31,383 nucleotides of DNA from a virus. Each line of letters starts with the position of its first letter. The first letter of the stretch is position 1. A program made the position numbers and the translations under genes. The stretch lies in the IMG/VR virus record IMGVR_UViG_3300010430_000326, positions 1-31,383 of that record. One strand, written 5' to 3'. This document shows positions 12,560 through 20,017 of this stretch, in pieces. The notes under the pieces are model-generated. The model made no database searches, was not told the DNA's origin, and worked only from the letters and a program-made list of their open reading frames with translations.

Positions 12560-13005
12560 AAATACGCGGTCTCCAGGACCGGGACATCCCCCAGGTGATC
12601 ACCCTCGGGGAGCTCTTCCACCAGGAGAGTCAGTACCGGGACTTGACCTTCGAGCCGGGAAAGATACTATCGCTTTGCGGAAAAGCACTCATGGATCCCA
12701 CCGAGTTGGGGCTCGTTGCGCTGGACCAGGAAGTGGTAGTGGGCATTCTCGGGGCCTACATCGGGCGCTACGAGTTCGGCCAGGACTTGCTGGCTTTCGA
12801 TCGAATCGTATATGTGCGTCCATCCTATCGCGGCTCGAGGGCCTTCGTGCGGATGGTCCGCGAGTACGTGCAGTGGGCGCGTAGCTGTGGGGTTAAGCAA
12901 ATCTTCCTCAGTCAGTCAACGGGACTCAAAACGGACCGGGTAAGCGGTCTCTTCCGCCGCTTGCGCTTCGAGCAGGTGGGCGGTGTATCCAGAATGAGGG
13001 TGTGA
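12556..13005 (+). CDS. GNAT-family acetyltransferase
   Basis: The protein has 149 residues. The ATG overlaps the terminase stop (ATGA). The GNAT layout is clear: an N-terminal strand and helix, VVVGILGAYIG as central strands, then VYVRPSYRGSRAFVRMV at about 85-101, where R-x-S-R replaces the usual acetyl-CoA loop Q/R-x-x-G-x-G/A. A Ser/Thr strand FLSQSTG and a C-terminal RLRFEQVGG (typical GF-like end) follow. Acetyltransferases beside terminase genes are frequent in podoviruses of this kind. The substrate is unknown. Confidence 0.75.
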   Translation: MKIRGLQDRDIPQVITLGELFHQESQYRDLTFEPGKILSLCGKALMDPTELGLVALDQEVVVGILGAYIGRYEFGQDLLAFDRIVYVRPSYRGSRAFVRMVREYVQWARSCGVKQIFLSQSTGLKTDRVSGLFRRLRFEQVGGVSRMRV

Positions 13006-13211
13006 TGTGCGGAAGCAGAAGGCCGAAGTTCCAGCCAGTTGAGGCACCACCTGAGGCACCACCGGAGATGACGGATCCCGAGGTCCAGGAGGCCATCGAA
13101 CGCGAGCAGGAACTCGCCCGGAGGCGGCGAGGCCGGCGCGCAACGATCCTCACCGGACCGCAGGGGATCCAGGAACCGGATCGGAGGCAGAAGACCCTCC
13201 TGGGGCAGTGA
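13005..13211 (+). CDS. small conserved podovirus protein (MCG...TLLGQ type)
   Basis: The protein has 68 residues. The ATG overlaps the previous TGA by one base (TGATG), and GAGGGTG lies before it. It begins MCGSRRPKFQPVEAPPEAPP, has an Arg-rich helix in the middle and ends with RATILTGPQGI and KTLLGQ. This pattern (N-terminal MCG, TILTG and terminal KTLLGQ) is familiar from small proteins between terminase and portal in many T7-like phages. Its role is unknown to me. Confidence 0.65.
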   Translation: MCGSRRPKFQPVEAPPEAPPEMTDPEVQEAIEREQELARRRRGRRATILTGPQGIQEPDRRQKTLLGQ

Positions 13212-13213
13212 CG

Positions 13214-13399
13214 ATGGCCGACCTCAAAGACTTCGGCTTGTGGACGCGGAGAATCCTGGCCCTTATGGTGGTCGGAACATTCGTCTACCTGGCGGTTACA
13301 TCCTCGGGCACCGAGGTGAGTCCGGTGCTGAGCTTGTCGAACGGCCTCGCGGGGATGGTTTTGGGTTTCTACTTCGGGCAAGCTCTGGAGGCGACATAG
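13214..13399 (+). CDS. small two-span membrane protein, possible holin
   Basis: The protein has 61 residues. Two hydrophobic segments are visible: ILALMVVGTFVYLAV (about 13-28) and the segment from about residue 40 to 58 (LSNGLAGMVLGFYFGQA). The size and topology fit a small holin, and a second membrane protein follows. No endolysin is in the window. The ribosome site for ATG 13214 is weak; a GTG at 13208 is also possible. Confidence 0.5.
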   Translation: MADLKDFGLWTRRILALMVVGTFVYLAVTSSGTEVSPVLSLSNGLAGMVLGFYFGQALEAT

Positions 13400-13429
13400 G
13401 AGAAAGTACCACCATTGGGCGGTTCGACC

Positions 13430-13726
13430 ATGGATGAGCGGAGAAACGAGGGCCGCAGGACGGAATGCCGAGATTCATGTTTCCGTAACGGTGGAATCTG
13501 TGTTTTCCATGACGGCATACAGGAACGTTCCAAAGCGGCTCGAGTCGCGCGCGGGGTTTTCGTCGTCGCGGCACTTCCCATCGCGGCGATTTTCGTCATT
13601 TATCTGGTGCAAATAAAAACAGACCTCGCGCTTTTGAAGCAGCAAACGAAGGAAAACAGCGGCCATATCAAGTCGATTGACAAGCTTTTAACGGACTTAC
13701 TCTCGAAACGCATTGGCATTCCATGA
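13430..13726 (+). CDS. membrane protein with coiled coil; C-terminus probably frameshifted
   Basis: The protein has 98 residues from ATG 13430; a TTG at 13415 has the better ribosome site (AGGAGAAAG). The N-terminal part is Cys-rich. Residues 46-66 (GVFVVAALPIAAIFVIYLVQ) are one membrane span. A coiled-coil segment follows (DLALLKQQTKENSGHIKSID). The frame then stops. In the +1 frame at once continues R-N-A-L-A-F-H-E-R-T and later RVDRIDEKLTDHIEKHHMP to a TAA at 13812, which looks like the natural rest of such a protein. It is probably lysis- or envelope-related, resembling XhlA-like proteins only in layout. Confidence 0.5.
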   Translation: MDERRNEGRRTECRDSCFRNGGICVFHDGIQERSKAARVARGVFVVAALPIAAIFVIYLVQIKTDLALLKQQTKENSGHIKSIDKLLTDLLSKRIGIP

Positions 13727-13854
13727 GCGTACAAACAGCACTCACTCGAGAGCCCGGGTGGACCGGATCGACGAGAAACTGACAGACCACATCGAGAAAC
13801 ACCATATGCCGTAAGGTAAACAATGACTCACGACAACGAGAAGGGAGGCCCAAA

Positions 13855-14271
13855 GTGAAAACCCAACGCGCCCAAGTGGGAATAGGCGCATTGTGCGCCG
13901 CGCTCTGGGTCTCCCTGTCTTTTGCTCATCCGGTTACGTTCGGCTGGTTGCCGAATCCGCCGGAGGACAACGTCACCGAATACTGCATGTATACCCAAGA
14001 GCCAAACATCGATGGGGGCCTGCCTGTAACGTGGACGGAGCCACGGCTAGAATGGTGTGGGCCGGGGACTTTCCGCGAGCCCTGGCTCACCCACGCACTT
14101 GATCTAGACCCGAGCCATTACAGAGTAACGGCGACGGCCCGCGGCGCTTGGCATACGGAAGAAACGCCTCATGAATCCGAACCGTCGAAACCGGTCATTC
14201 TCATGGGCCCGGACCTGCTACCAACCAAAACGCTAGAGCTGTGTGTTATTCCACCAGATGGGCCGAAATAG
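13855..14271 (+). CDS. secreted protein with fibronectin III-like domain
   Basis: The protein has 138 residues with a GTG start after AAGGGAGG. Residues 1-24 are a signal peptide (CAALWVSLSFA before H25). The mature part (VTFGWLPNPPEDNVTEYCMY) resembles a fibronectin III first strand, with conserved W, P, Y. Several Cys may be disulfide-bonded. Export suggests action in the envelope or outside the cell. It sits between membrane-protein and fibre genes. Function is not assigned. Confidence 0.55.
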   Translation: MKTQRAQVGIGALCAALWVSLSFAHPVTFGWLPNPPEDNVTEYCMYTQEPNIDGGLPVTWTEPRLEWCGPGTFREPWLTHALDLDPSHYRVTATARGAWHTEETPHESEPSKPVILMGPDLLPTKTLELCVIPPDGPK

Positions 14272-14289
14272 TAAAGGAGGAGAACAGAG

Positions 14290-14613
14290 ATGGCAATTAC
14301 AGACGTTCAGGCGATCGCTTTTTCAAACGAGCAGGTTCGGCCGGCAGCGGATGTTCTTGAAAGCGCCTACAACACGGCGAAACGGGTGCTCCAGGACTGG
14401 GCCTCTCAGGACATGGCGAGCCTGATCCCCAATGACGCCGGGGAACAACTGTTCGACGGGGCGGAAGCAGACGGACGACCGATCATCAACGGGGCCGACG
14501 TCCACAACATCATCAACCGGCTCACTGAACTTGTGACCGATTACGAGGCGGCGGGGTTCGCGAAGCTGAACACCATAACCGCAGTTGCCGTAAACGGAGA
14601 ATCGAGGGTCTAG
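14290..14613 (+). CDS. probable virion-associated protein
   Basis: The protein has 107 residues and starts MAITDVQAIAFSNEQVRPAA after AAAGGAGGAG. A helical first half is followed by IPNDAGEQLFDGAEADGRP and an INGADVHNIINRLTELV helix, ending KLNTITAVAVNGESRV. This arrangement is often seen in small proteins upstream of phage fibre genes, from memory only. The position just before the beta-helix protein supports a virion role. Confidence 0.5.
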   Translation: MAITDVQAIAFSNEQVRPAADVLESAYNTAKRVLQDWASQDMASLIPNDAGEQLFDGAEADGRPIINGADVHNIINRLTELVTDYEAAGFAKLNTITAVAVNGESRV

Positions 14614-14616
14614 GCA

Positions 14617-15732
14617 ATGGCCGAAGTATCCCCAGACTATTACATCTCGTCCGCAGCATCGGACGGGACAGGAAGCGGTACGTTCGGAGATCCCTACACA
14701 TTGGCGGATCTTTCGATTGTCGGGGGGGCCTACAAGGCCGTTGCCGCAAGTGACATCATTGCCGCGATTGCAGACGGGGACTACTCTCTGCCGGCCGCCA
14801 TGAACCTGACCGCAGGAGCACTTGCCGCGCCAACCATGATCCGCGGCTGTAAGTCTTCAGATGGTAGCTGGGACGCTACGGGGGCCACAAAGGCGGCAAT
14901 CGCCCTTGGTGGTTATTACGTAGGTCAAAATAATCATTATTGGACGTATGCAGATCTAGACTTCAAAGATCCAACGGTCAACACGAACCCGCACATAAGC
15001 CTAATTGGCGATTATGGTCTATTCTATAACTGCGGCGTTCGATATGGGAGCGGGACCTCCAGAACCACGGCATTAAATGCAGCGTCCGCTTCACAACACA
15101 ACCACATCGTTAGATGCTACTTTGAGGAGCTGGGACCTGTTCATCTGGACGGCAGTGACAACAAACTAATGTACTGTCACAGCAAGGACGCTATCAACAC
15201 CGCCGGGACACAGGGAGCGTTTTGGCTTCAAAATGACTGGTCAATGGCGTCCCACTGTATAGCAGAAGGCGGGGCCGGTTATGGGTTCCACGTGGACAAT
15301 TCCCTGTCTACGTCGACCTTTCACTGCCTGGCTCGAGGTATGGCGAGTCACGGGTTCTATTGGTCTGGGGTTTACGGTACCTCAAACATCGCCGCCGCCT
15401 GTATCGCCGCAGGGAACGGTGGTTATGGGTACAATAACGCCATGACGGCCAATGCCATGCCAAGCATGGTTGATTGTAATGCCTACAACAACACCAGCGG
15501 AGCGGTAAATGGAACGTTTCTTATCGGGGGAGTTGCGATTGATACGACCGACCCAGGTTTTGTCGGAGGCACACCCTACGACAACACGCCGCAAGCAGCG
15601 TTGCCGACGTTCGAGGCGTGGTTCCGGAACGTTGGAAGCGGAGCAAACATGATAGGGCCCATTAGCCCGGCTGGGGCCGGTGGCGGTAACGGCGGCGGTG
15701 GTGGAACCGGTGGGTTTTTTTGGATGAGCTGA
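14617..15732 (+). CDS. tail fibre/spike-like protein with right-handed beta-helix
   Basis: The protein has 371 residues. It begins with a short strand region and TFGDPYTLADL (the typical start of an extracellular beta-helix repeat). Between about 90 and 310 it shows repeated short strands with Asn/Gly turns (HIVRCYFEE, NKLMYCHSKD, SHCIAEGGAGYG, NIAAACIAAGNGG). The end is a Gly-rich run (AGGGNGGGGGTGG) before FFWMS. Similar folds act as receptor-binding or polysaccharide-degrading spikes. No catalytic residues are identifiable. The gene starts three bases after the previous stop. Confidence 0.6.
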   Translation: MAEVSPDYYISSAASDGTGSGTFGDPYTLADLSIVGGAYKAVAASDIIAAIADGDYSLPAAMNLTAGALAAPTMIRGCKSSDGSWDATGATKAAIALGGYYVGQNNHYWTYADLDFKDPTVNTNPHISLIGDYGLFYNCGVRYGSGTSRTTALNAASASQHNHIVRCYFEELGPVHLDGSDNKLMYCHSKDAINTAGTQGAFWLQNDWSMASHCIAEGGAGYGFHVDNSLSTSTFHCLARGMASHGFYWSGVYGTSNIAAACIAAGNGGYGYNNAMTANAMPSMVDCNAYNNTSGAVNGTFLIGGVAIDTTDPGFVGGTPYDNTPQAALPTFEAWFRNVGSGANMIGPISPAGAGGGNGGGGGTGGFFWMS

Positions 15733-15760
15733 CAACCATCCCCGCGAGGTGATTCTATAA

Positions 15761-16342
15761 ATGGCTGTCGTCCTTCTGGACAACTTCACCGACGCGAACG
15801 GGACTGCACTCCCGGATCACGATCCAGATACAGGAGACGCTGGCTCGTGGAGCGGCCCATCTGTCGGCGATACGATCCAAAACAACCGGTTCGAAGCCAA
15901 TGCGCAATATAATAACAGCACAGATCCACAGAACGCAGATCACTCGGTCAAGGCCACGATCGTTGCAACGGCTACGAACTTTGATGCCGCAGTAGTCGGC
16001 GGGCGATGGGCTTCGGGAGGGCAAAACGGTTACATCTTGGAATTAACGAATGGGGTAGCCGATAGCTCGCTGATTTTGTACGGAGATGGGCAATTAGATA
16101 CTCATACATTCACTAGGCTTACGAATGGACAGGTGGTCGAAATTGAACTCAGGATGGCTGGGGAATCGATCCAAGGGTACCTTGACGGCCAGCTAGTCGT
16201 ATCGGCAACCGACTCTGGATCGCCTGCAACAGGAAACGCCTATATTGACGGAGCGGGATTCGAGTTCGATCAGTTTTCTGTGGAAGCATCTCTGCCCTCG
16301 GGGATCTGGTATTGGGAGATACACGGGTTGCCCATATTATGA
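15761..16342 (+). CDS. receptor/tail protein with LamG-like jelly-roll domain (copy 1)
   Basis: The protein has 193 residues. GAGGTGATTC precedes the start. The domain has the concanavalin/LamG pattern: LLDNFTDANGTALPDH at the N-terminus, an NNRFEANAQ strand, VVEIELRMAGESIQGYLDGQ and an FEFDQFSVEA end. These jelly rolls bind carbohydrates. The DNA for residues about 7-176 is repeated with the same spacing in the large gene at 16791. It is overlapped by the next gene (ATGA). Confidence 0.6.
   Translation: MAVVLLDNFTDANGTALPDHDPDTGDAGSWSGPSVGDTIQNNRFEANAQYNNSTDPQNADHSVKATIVATATNFDAAVVGGRWASGGQNGYILELTNGVADSSLILYGDGQLDTHTFTRLTNGQVVEIELRMAGESIQGYLDGQLVVSATDSGSPATGNAYIDGAGFEFDQFSVEASLPSGIWYWEIHGLPIL
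15779..16288 (+). repeat. 510-bp intragenic duplication, copy 1
   Basis: This segment aligns without gaps to 16872-17381, at a constant offset of 1093 bases, with long identical runs. It encodes the LamG-like domain, so a receptor-binding domain was duplicated and has since diverged. Confidence 0.8.
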
Positions 16343-16794
16343 ATAGCCGACGAGAACGAATCACACCCACGACAGAGCAGGACTTCGGACAGGACGAGCG
16401 TCGTGGACGAACCTTGCGATTAGCCCTGGAGGACCACACGCATGGGACGCCAGGCGAGCAGGCCGTTCTTGACGTTGTTCAGCCGTCGCTCGACGACAAA
16501 GCCGATATCGACCATGGGCACCTCACAGTACGTATCGTCATCGCGAATTACACGATTACGACCGACGACCGGACGATTCTTGCAGATGCGACGGCGGGGC
16601 CGATCACAATCGAACTCCCGGCACCAGCGAATTCCGGACCCTACTACGTCAAGAAAATCGACTCGACGGTGAATCATGTAACGATTGCGACCCCCGGCAG
16701 CGAGACTGTCGACGGTGCCGCGAGCTTTGCCCTTGAATGCGAGGCCGAAAGTGTGCGGCTTGAGCCTGATGGTAGCGATTGGTTCATCCTATGA
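16339..16794 (+). CDS. probable tail/fibre accessory protein
   Basis: The protein has 151 residues. The ATG at 16339 overlaps the previous stop (ATGA); a TTG at 16312 is an alternative. The N-terminal third is charged (QDERRGRTLRLALEDHTHGT, with an HGT turn). The C-terminal half (ITTDDRTILADATAGPITIE, then YVKKIDSTVNHVTIAT) is the strand-rich module ending in PDGSDWFIL that is common in phage tail fibres and baseplate proteins. A connector between the fibre modules is plausible. Confidence 0.5.
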   Translation: MNSRRERITPTTEQDFGQDERRGRTLRLALEDHTHGTPGEQAVLDVVQPSLDDKADIDHGHLTVRIVIANYTITTDDRTILADATAGPITIELPAPANSGPYYVKKIDSTVNHVTIATPGSETVDGAASFALECEAESVRLEPDGSDWFIL

Positions 16795-19052
16795 CTGAGC
16801 TCCGAAAACTCAAAGGCGAGATTTCCACTCTCAACTCCAGTTCGACACCCCTCGGGGTTGTCTTTATTTTAGATAACTTCACGGACGCGAACGGGACTGC
16901 ACTCCCGGATCACGATCCAGACACAGGAGACGCAGGCTCCTGGAGTGGCCCCGCAGTCGGCGATACGATCCAGAACAACCGATTCGAAGCCAACGCACAA
17001 TACAATAACAGCACAGATCCACAGAACGCAGATTACTCAGTCAAGGCCACGATCGTTGCAACGGCTACGAACTTTGATGCCGCAATAGTCGCCGGCAGGT
17101 GGGTTTCGGGAGGGCAAAACGGTTACAGCATAGAGTTAACGAATGGAATATCCGACAGCTCACTCATCTTGAGTGGAGGGGGACAACTAGATAGCCATAC
17201 ATTCACGAAACTGACAAATGGACAGGTGGTCGAAATTGAGCTCAGGATGTCCGGGACGTCCATCAGTGGGTTCCTGGATGGGCAGGAGGTCGTGTCGGCA
17301 GTCGATTCCGCGTCGCCCGCAACAGGCAACGCGTATATTGACGGAGCGGGATTCGAGTTCGATCAGTTTTCTGTGGAAGCACCTGGCGTATTCACCGGCA
17401 CGGCAGAGGACATGACGGACTGGGGCGTGCTCGAGATCTCAGTGTATTCCGACGTGGCATCCGCTACGGATGGCCTATCGATTCAGCAGTCGTCAGACGG
17501 GACGAACTGGGACCACACGGACGAGTACACCGTTCCGGCCGCAACCGGAAAGAACTACAGCATTCAGCGGATCGCGCAGTGGTTCCGAATCGTGTACACG
17601 AACGGGGGAGGAGCCCAATCGGTCTTCAGGCTCCAAACCATCAAGAACCAGTTCTACATCAAGCCGTCAAGCCACCGTGTGCAGGACAACATCGCCACCG
17701 ACGATGATGCGGAGCTTTCCAAGGCAGTCCTCTCCATCGATTCGGGAGACGGCCAAACATTAAAAAATTTGAACGCTCAGCATCCTCTGACGATTTCATC
17801 GGACTCGGTCTTCGAAGCGGATATCGACCAGGACAACAGCAGCTCAAGCGGGTTCACGGGCGGCACTGCCATTGACCTGTTCAATGACCGAACCACGACC
17901 ATTATTAATTCAACGGCGTCCAACCCGAAAACGATTGTCGTCGAGCTAAAAAGGCCAGTCCAAACGAACATTCTCGGGTTTTCCGCCGCCTCGGGGAACT
18001 TCAGCAACACGAAGATCGTGGCAAGGGTGGGGCAGGGCGCAGACGCCATTGACACGACGCTGATTGACGAGAGCGCCGACGCCACGGATAAAACGCTGCT
18101 CATTCCGCAGTTCGCCCCAGCGACATTCAGTAGACTCACGATCACGTTCTCGACAGCCGACGCCGTATCTCTGAGCACGATCGGAATATCAAAGGCACTA
18201 CAAAGAATCGCAAGGCTCCAGGGGATCAGCCCGTCCAATGTCATCAAGAACGTGTCCGTTACCGAGGACGGGTATCTCTCGATCAGCGACCAAAGCAGTG
18301 GGCTTTCGATCGCCATCGGAAACGTAACCAAGACAACGTTCATCCATAAATTCGGTGCGGCGCCAAACTTCGACACCGGCGACGGAGTCGTAGCTGTATG
18401 GGACGGAGCCGATGACGCTAACATAGACCAGATGGTTTACCAGTATTCGTCCACCGACGACATTGATTCCATCTCGAGTTCGAACGCAGGAGACACACAA
18501 GACATTGAAATACTAGGACTAGATGTTAACTTTGATGTCGTAACGCAAACAAGAACATTGAGCGGACAAACACGGGTCGCGCTCAGCACAGACCTCTTGC
18601 GCGTTTTTCGAATGAAAAACGTTGGCACAACAGACAACGCAGGGCACGTTTACTGCTATGTCAACGGAGCCATAACGGCGGGAGTACCAGACACGCCGGC
18701 AGACGTGAGAGCGGTTATCCAGCCAGGAAACAACCAGACGTTAATGGCGATTTATACGATCCCGGACGGCAAAACAGGATATATGCGAGATTGGTTTGCC
18801 GCCCTCGGAGGAGCAAGCAGGTCGGCAAATTATACGATAGAGTTGAGAGCCAGACCTACCGGGCAAGTTTTTCAGCTAAAACACTTGTCAGCGATAGCAG
18901 AAGAGGGAAGCTCGACGATTAAGCACGATTACGTAGAGCCAGAAGTTTTCGCAGCCCGGACAGACATAGAAATGCGGGTATCCATCGCGACCGGTGCAAT
19001 AACAGCGGCGTCCATCGCGGCAGGTTTTGATTTGGTTCTGATCGATGATTAA
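16791..19052 (+). CDS. large multi-domain tail fibre/receptor protein
   Basis: The protein has 753 residues and overlaps the previous gene by four bases. Residues about 25-200 are a second LamG-like domain nearly identical to the gene at 15761. Later parts show strand-rich modules: TDGLSIQQSSDGTNWDHTDE, then a discoidin-like segment (SNTKIVARVGQGADAIDTTL), then a C-terminal beta sandwich ending IAAGFDLVLIDD. Domain duplication and length point to a host-recognition fibre. No enzymatic motif is visible. The start at 16791 has a weak ribosome site and depends on coupling. Confidence 0.6.
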   Translation: MTELRKLKGEISTLNSSSTPLGVVFILDNFTDANGTALPDHDPDTGDAGSWSGPAVGDTIQNNRFEANAQYNNSTDPQNADYSVKATIVATATNFDAAIVAGRWVSGGQNGYSIELTNGISDSSLILSGGGQLDSHTFTKLTNGQVVEIELRMSGTSISGFLDGQEVVSAVDSASPATGNAYIDGAGFEFDQFSVEAPGVFTGTAEDMTDWGVLEISVYSDVASATDGLSIQQSSDGTNWDHTDEYTVPAATGKNYSIQRIAQWFRIVYTNGGGAQSVFRLQTIKNQFYIKPSSHRVQDNIATDDDAELSKAVLSIDSGDGQTLKNLNAQHPLTISSDSVFEADIDQDNSSSSGFTGGTAIDLFNDRTTTIINSTASNPKTIVVELKRPVQTNILGFSAASGNFSNTKIVARVGQGADAIDTTLIDESADATDKTLLIPQFAPATFSRLTITFSTADAVSLSTIGISKALQRIARLQGISPSNVIKNVSVTEDGYLSISDQSSGLSIAIGNVTKTTFIHKFGAAPNFDTGDGVVAVWDGADDANIDQMVYQYSSTDDIDSISSSNAGDTQDIEILGLDVNFDVVTQTRTLSGQTRVALSTDLLRVFRMKNVGTTDNAGHVYCYVNGAITAGVPDTPADVRAVIQPGNNQTLMAIYTIPDGKTGYMRDWFAALGGASRSANYTIELRARPTGQVFQLKHLSAIAEEGSSTIKHDYVEPEVFAARTDIEMRVSIATGAITAASIAAGFDLVLIDD
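16872..17381 (+). repeat. 510-bp intragenic duplication, copy 2
   Basis: Second copy of the LamG-domain DNA (see 15779-16288). No indels separate the copies. Confidence 0.8.
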
Positions 19053-19083
19053 GGAGAAACCCTGACGCAATAAGGAGCAGATA

Positions 19084-19455
19084 ATGAGCATTGATTATCA
19101 GTCCACAAAAGCTCTTGGGGGGACGGGAGGAGCCAGTCTCCGCGCTGTAGCAACGCTCACGAGCGACGGGTCGGGGGATGCCGCTCAGGCCTTTCCTCTT
19201 ACCGGTTGGATCGTGAAGGTCGTGACGAATCCCGATGGTAGTGCCGCGCCAACCGCAGACTGGGACCTGACGATTGTCGACGAGGATGCGTTGGACATCC
19301 TCGCGGCCGCCGGCGCGGACCGACACACCAGCAATAGCGAATTGTGCGCACTCCCGAACAACAATCCAATCTGGGTTGATGGCATCATCACGGTCACGGG
19401 TGCCAACATGGGAGACACAAAAACCGCAGTCGTGCGTATCTATGTGAAACTCTAA
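19084..19455 (+). CDS. probable virion protein, beta-rich
   Basis: The protein has 123 residues and starts MSIDYQSTKALGGTGGASLR after AAGGAGCAGATA. Beta strands (WIVKVVTNPDGS, DWDLTIVDEDALDILAAAGA, DGIITVTGANMGD, AVVRIYVKL) fill most of it; the layout resembles a small jelly-roll or decoration protein. Position between fibre and portal genes suggests a particle component. Not specifically recognised. Confidence 0.5.
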   Translation: MSIDYQSTKALGGTGGASLRAVATLTSDGSGDAAQAFPLTGWIVKVVTNPDGSAAPTADWDLTIVDEDALDILAAAGADRHTSNSELCALPNNNPIWVDGIITVTGANMGDTKTAVVRIYVKL

Positions 19456-19471
19456 CCAAAGGAGAAATGCC

Positions 19472-20002
19472 ATGAAACGAATCAGAACTCTCGTGCTCGC
19501 AATCCTGTTTGCGCTCAGCACCTCGCTAGCGTTGGGCGTCAATTTCGGCGACAGAGTCACCTTCGAGGGGCCGGTAACGCTCGAAGGCGCGACGACGATC
19601 ACCGGGGCCTTGCTCGTATCCACGGAGATTGTAACCGCAGCCAACACGATCACCGCCGCAGAGTGCGGAACCACCTACTACCTGAACTCGGCGACAGAAT
19701 TTGCGAGCACTTTGCCCGCGATCTCCACCGTTTCGGCAGGCTGCGTATTCCGCTTCGTCATCAAAGCGGCGGCCGCCTCGGCCAACTACACGGTGCTCAC
19801 GGGGAATTCCCTGGAAAACCTAGTGTATGGCTCGATGGAAGTGGCCGGCGCCGTCATTGCGTGTGCCCAGGAGGACACGATTACCCTGGTGGATGGGAAC
19901 GCCATCGGGGATTGGGTGGAGCTCGAGAGCGATGGAGTTCTCTGGTATATCTCCGGCTCGACGGTGACCACCGCAAAGGCGACCTGCACCCAGGCTGATT
20001 GA
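19472..20002 (+). CDS. secreted/virion-associated protein with signal peptide
   Basis: The protein has 176 residues. Residues 1-22 (RIRTLVLAILFALSTSLALG) form a signal peptide, which is unusual for a virion protein. Strand-rich mature part: FGDRVTFEGPVTLEGATTI, AAECGTTYYLNSATEFAST, GVLWYISGSTVTTAKA. It carries the short repeats seen in fibre modules. AAGGAGAAATGCC precedes the ATG. It may coat the cell surface or be exported late. Function unknown. Confidence 0.5.
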   Translation: MKRIRTLVLAILFALSTSLALGVNFGDRVTFEGPVTLEGATTITGALLVSTEIVTAANTITAAECGTTYYLNSATEFASTLPAISTVSAGCVFRFVIKAAAASANYTVLTGNSLENLVYGSMEVAGAVIACAQEDTITLVDGNAIGDWVELESDGVLWYISGSTVTTAKATCTQAD

Positions 20003-20017
20003 TCAACGGAGCCCCCT

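Noticed and set aside
14617-19052. Diversity-generating retroelement as in phage BPP-1
   Set aside because: No reverse transcriptase and no template/variable repeat pair are seen; the only repeat is the 510-bp domain duplication.
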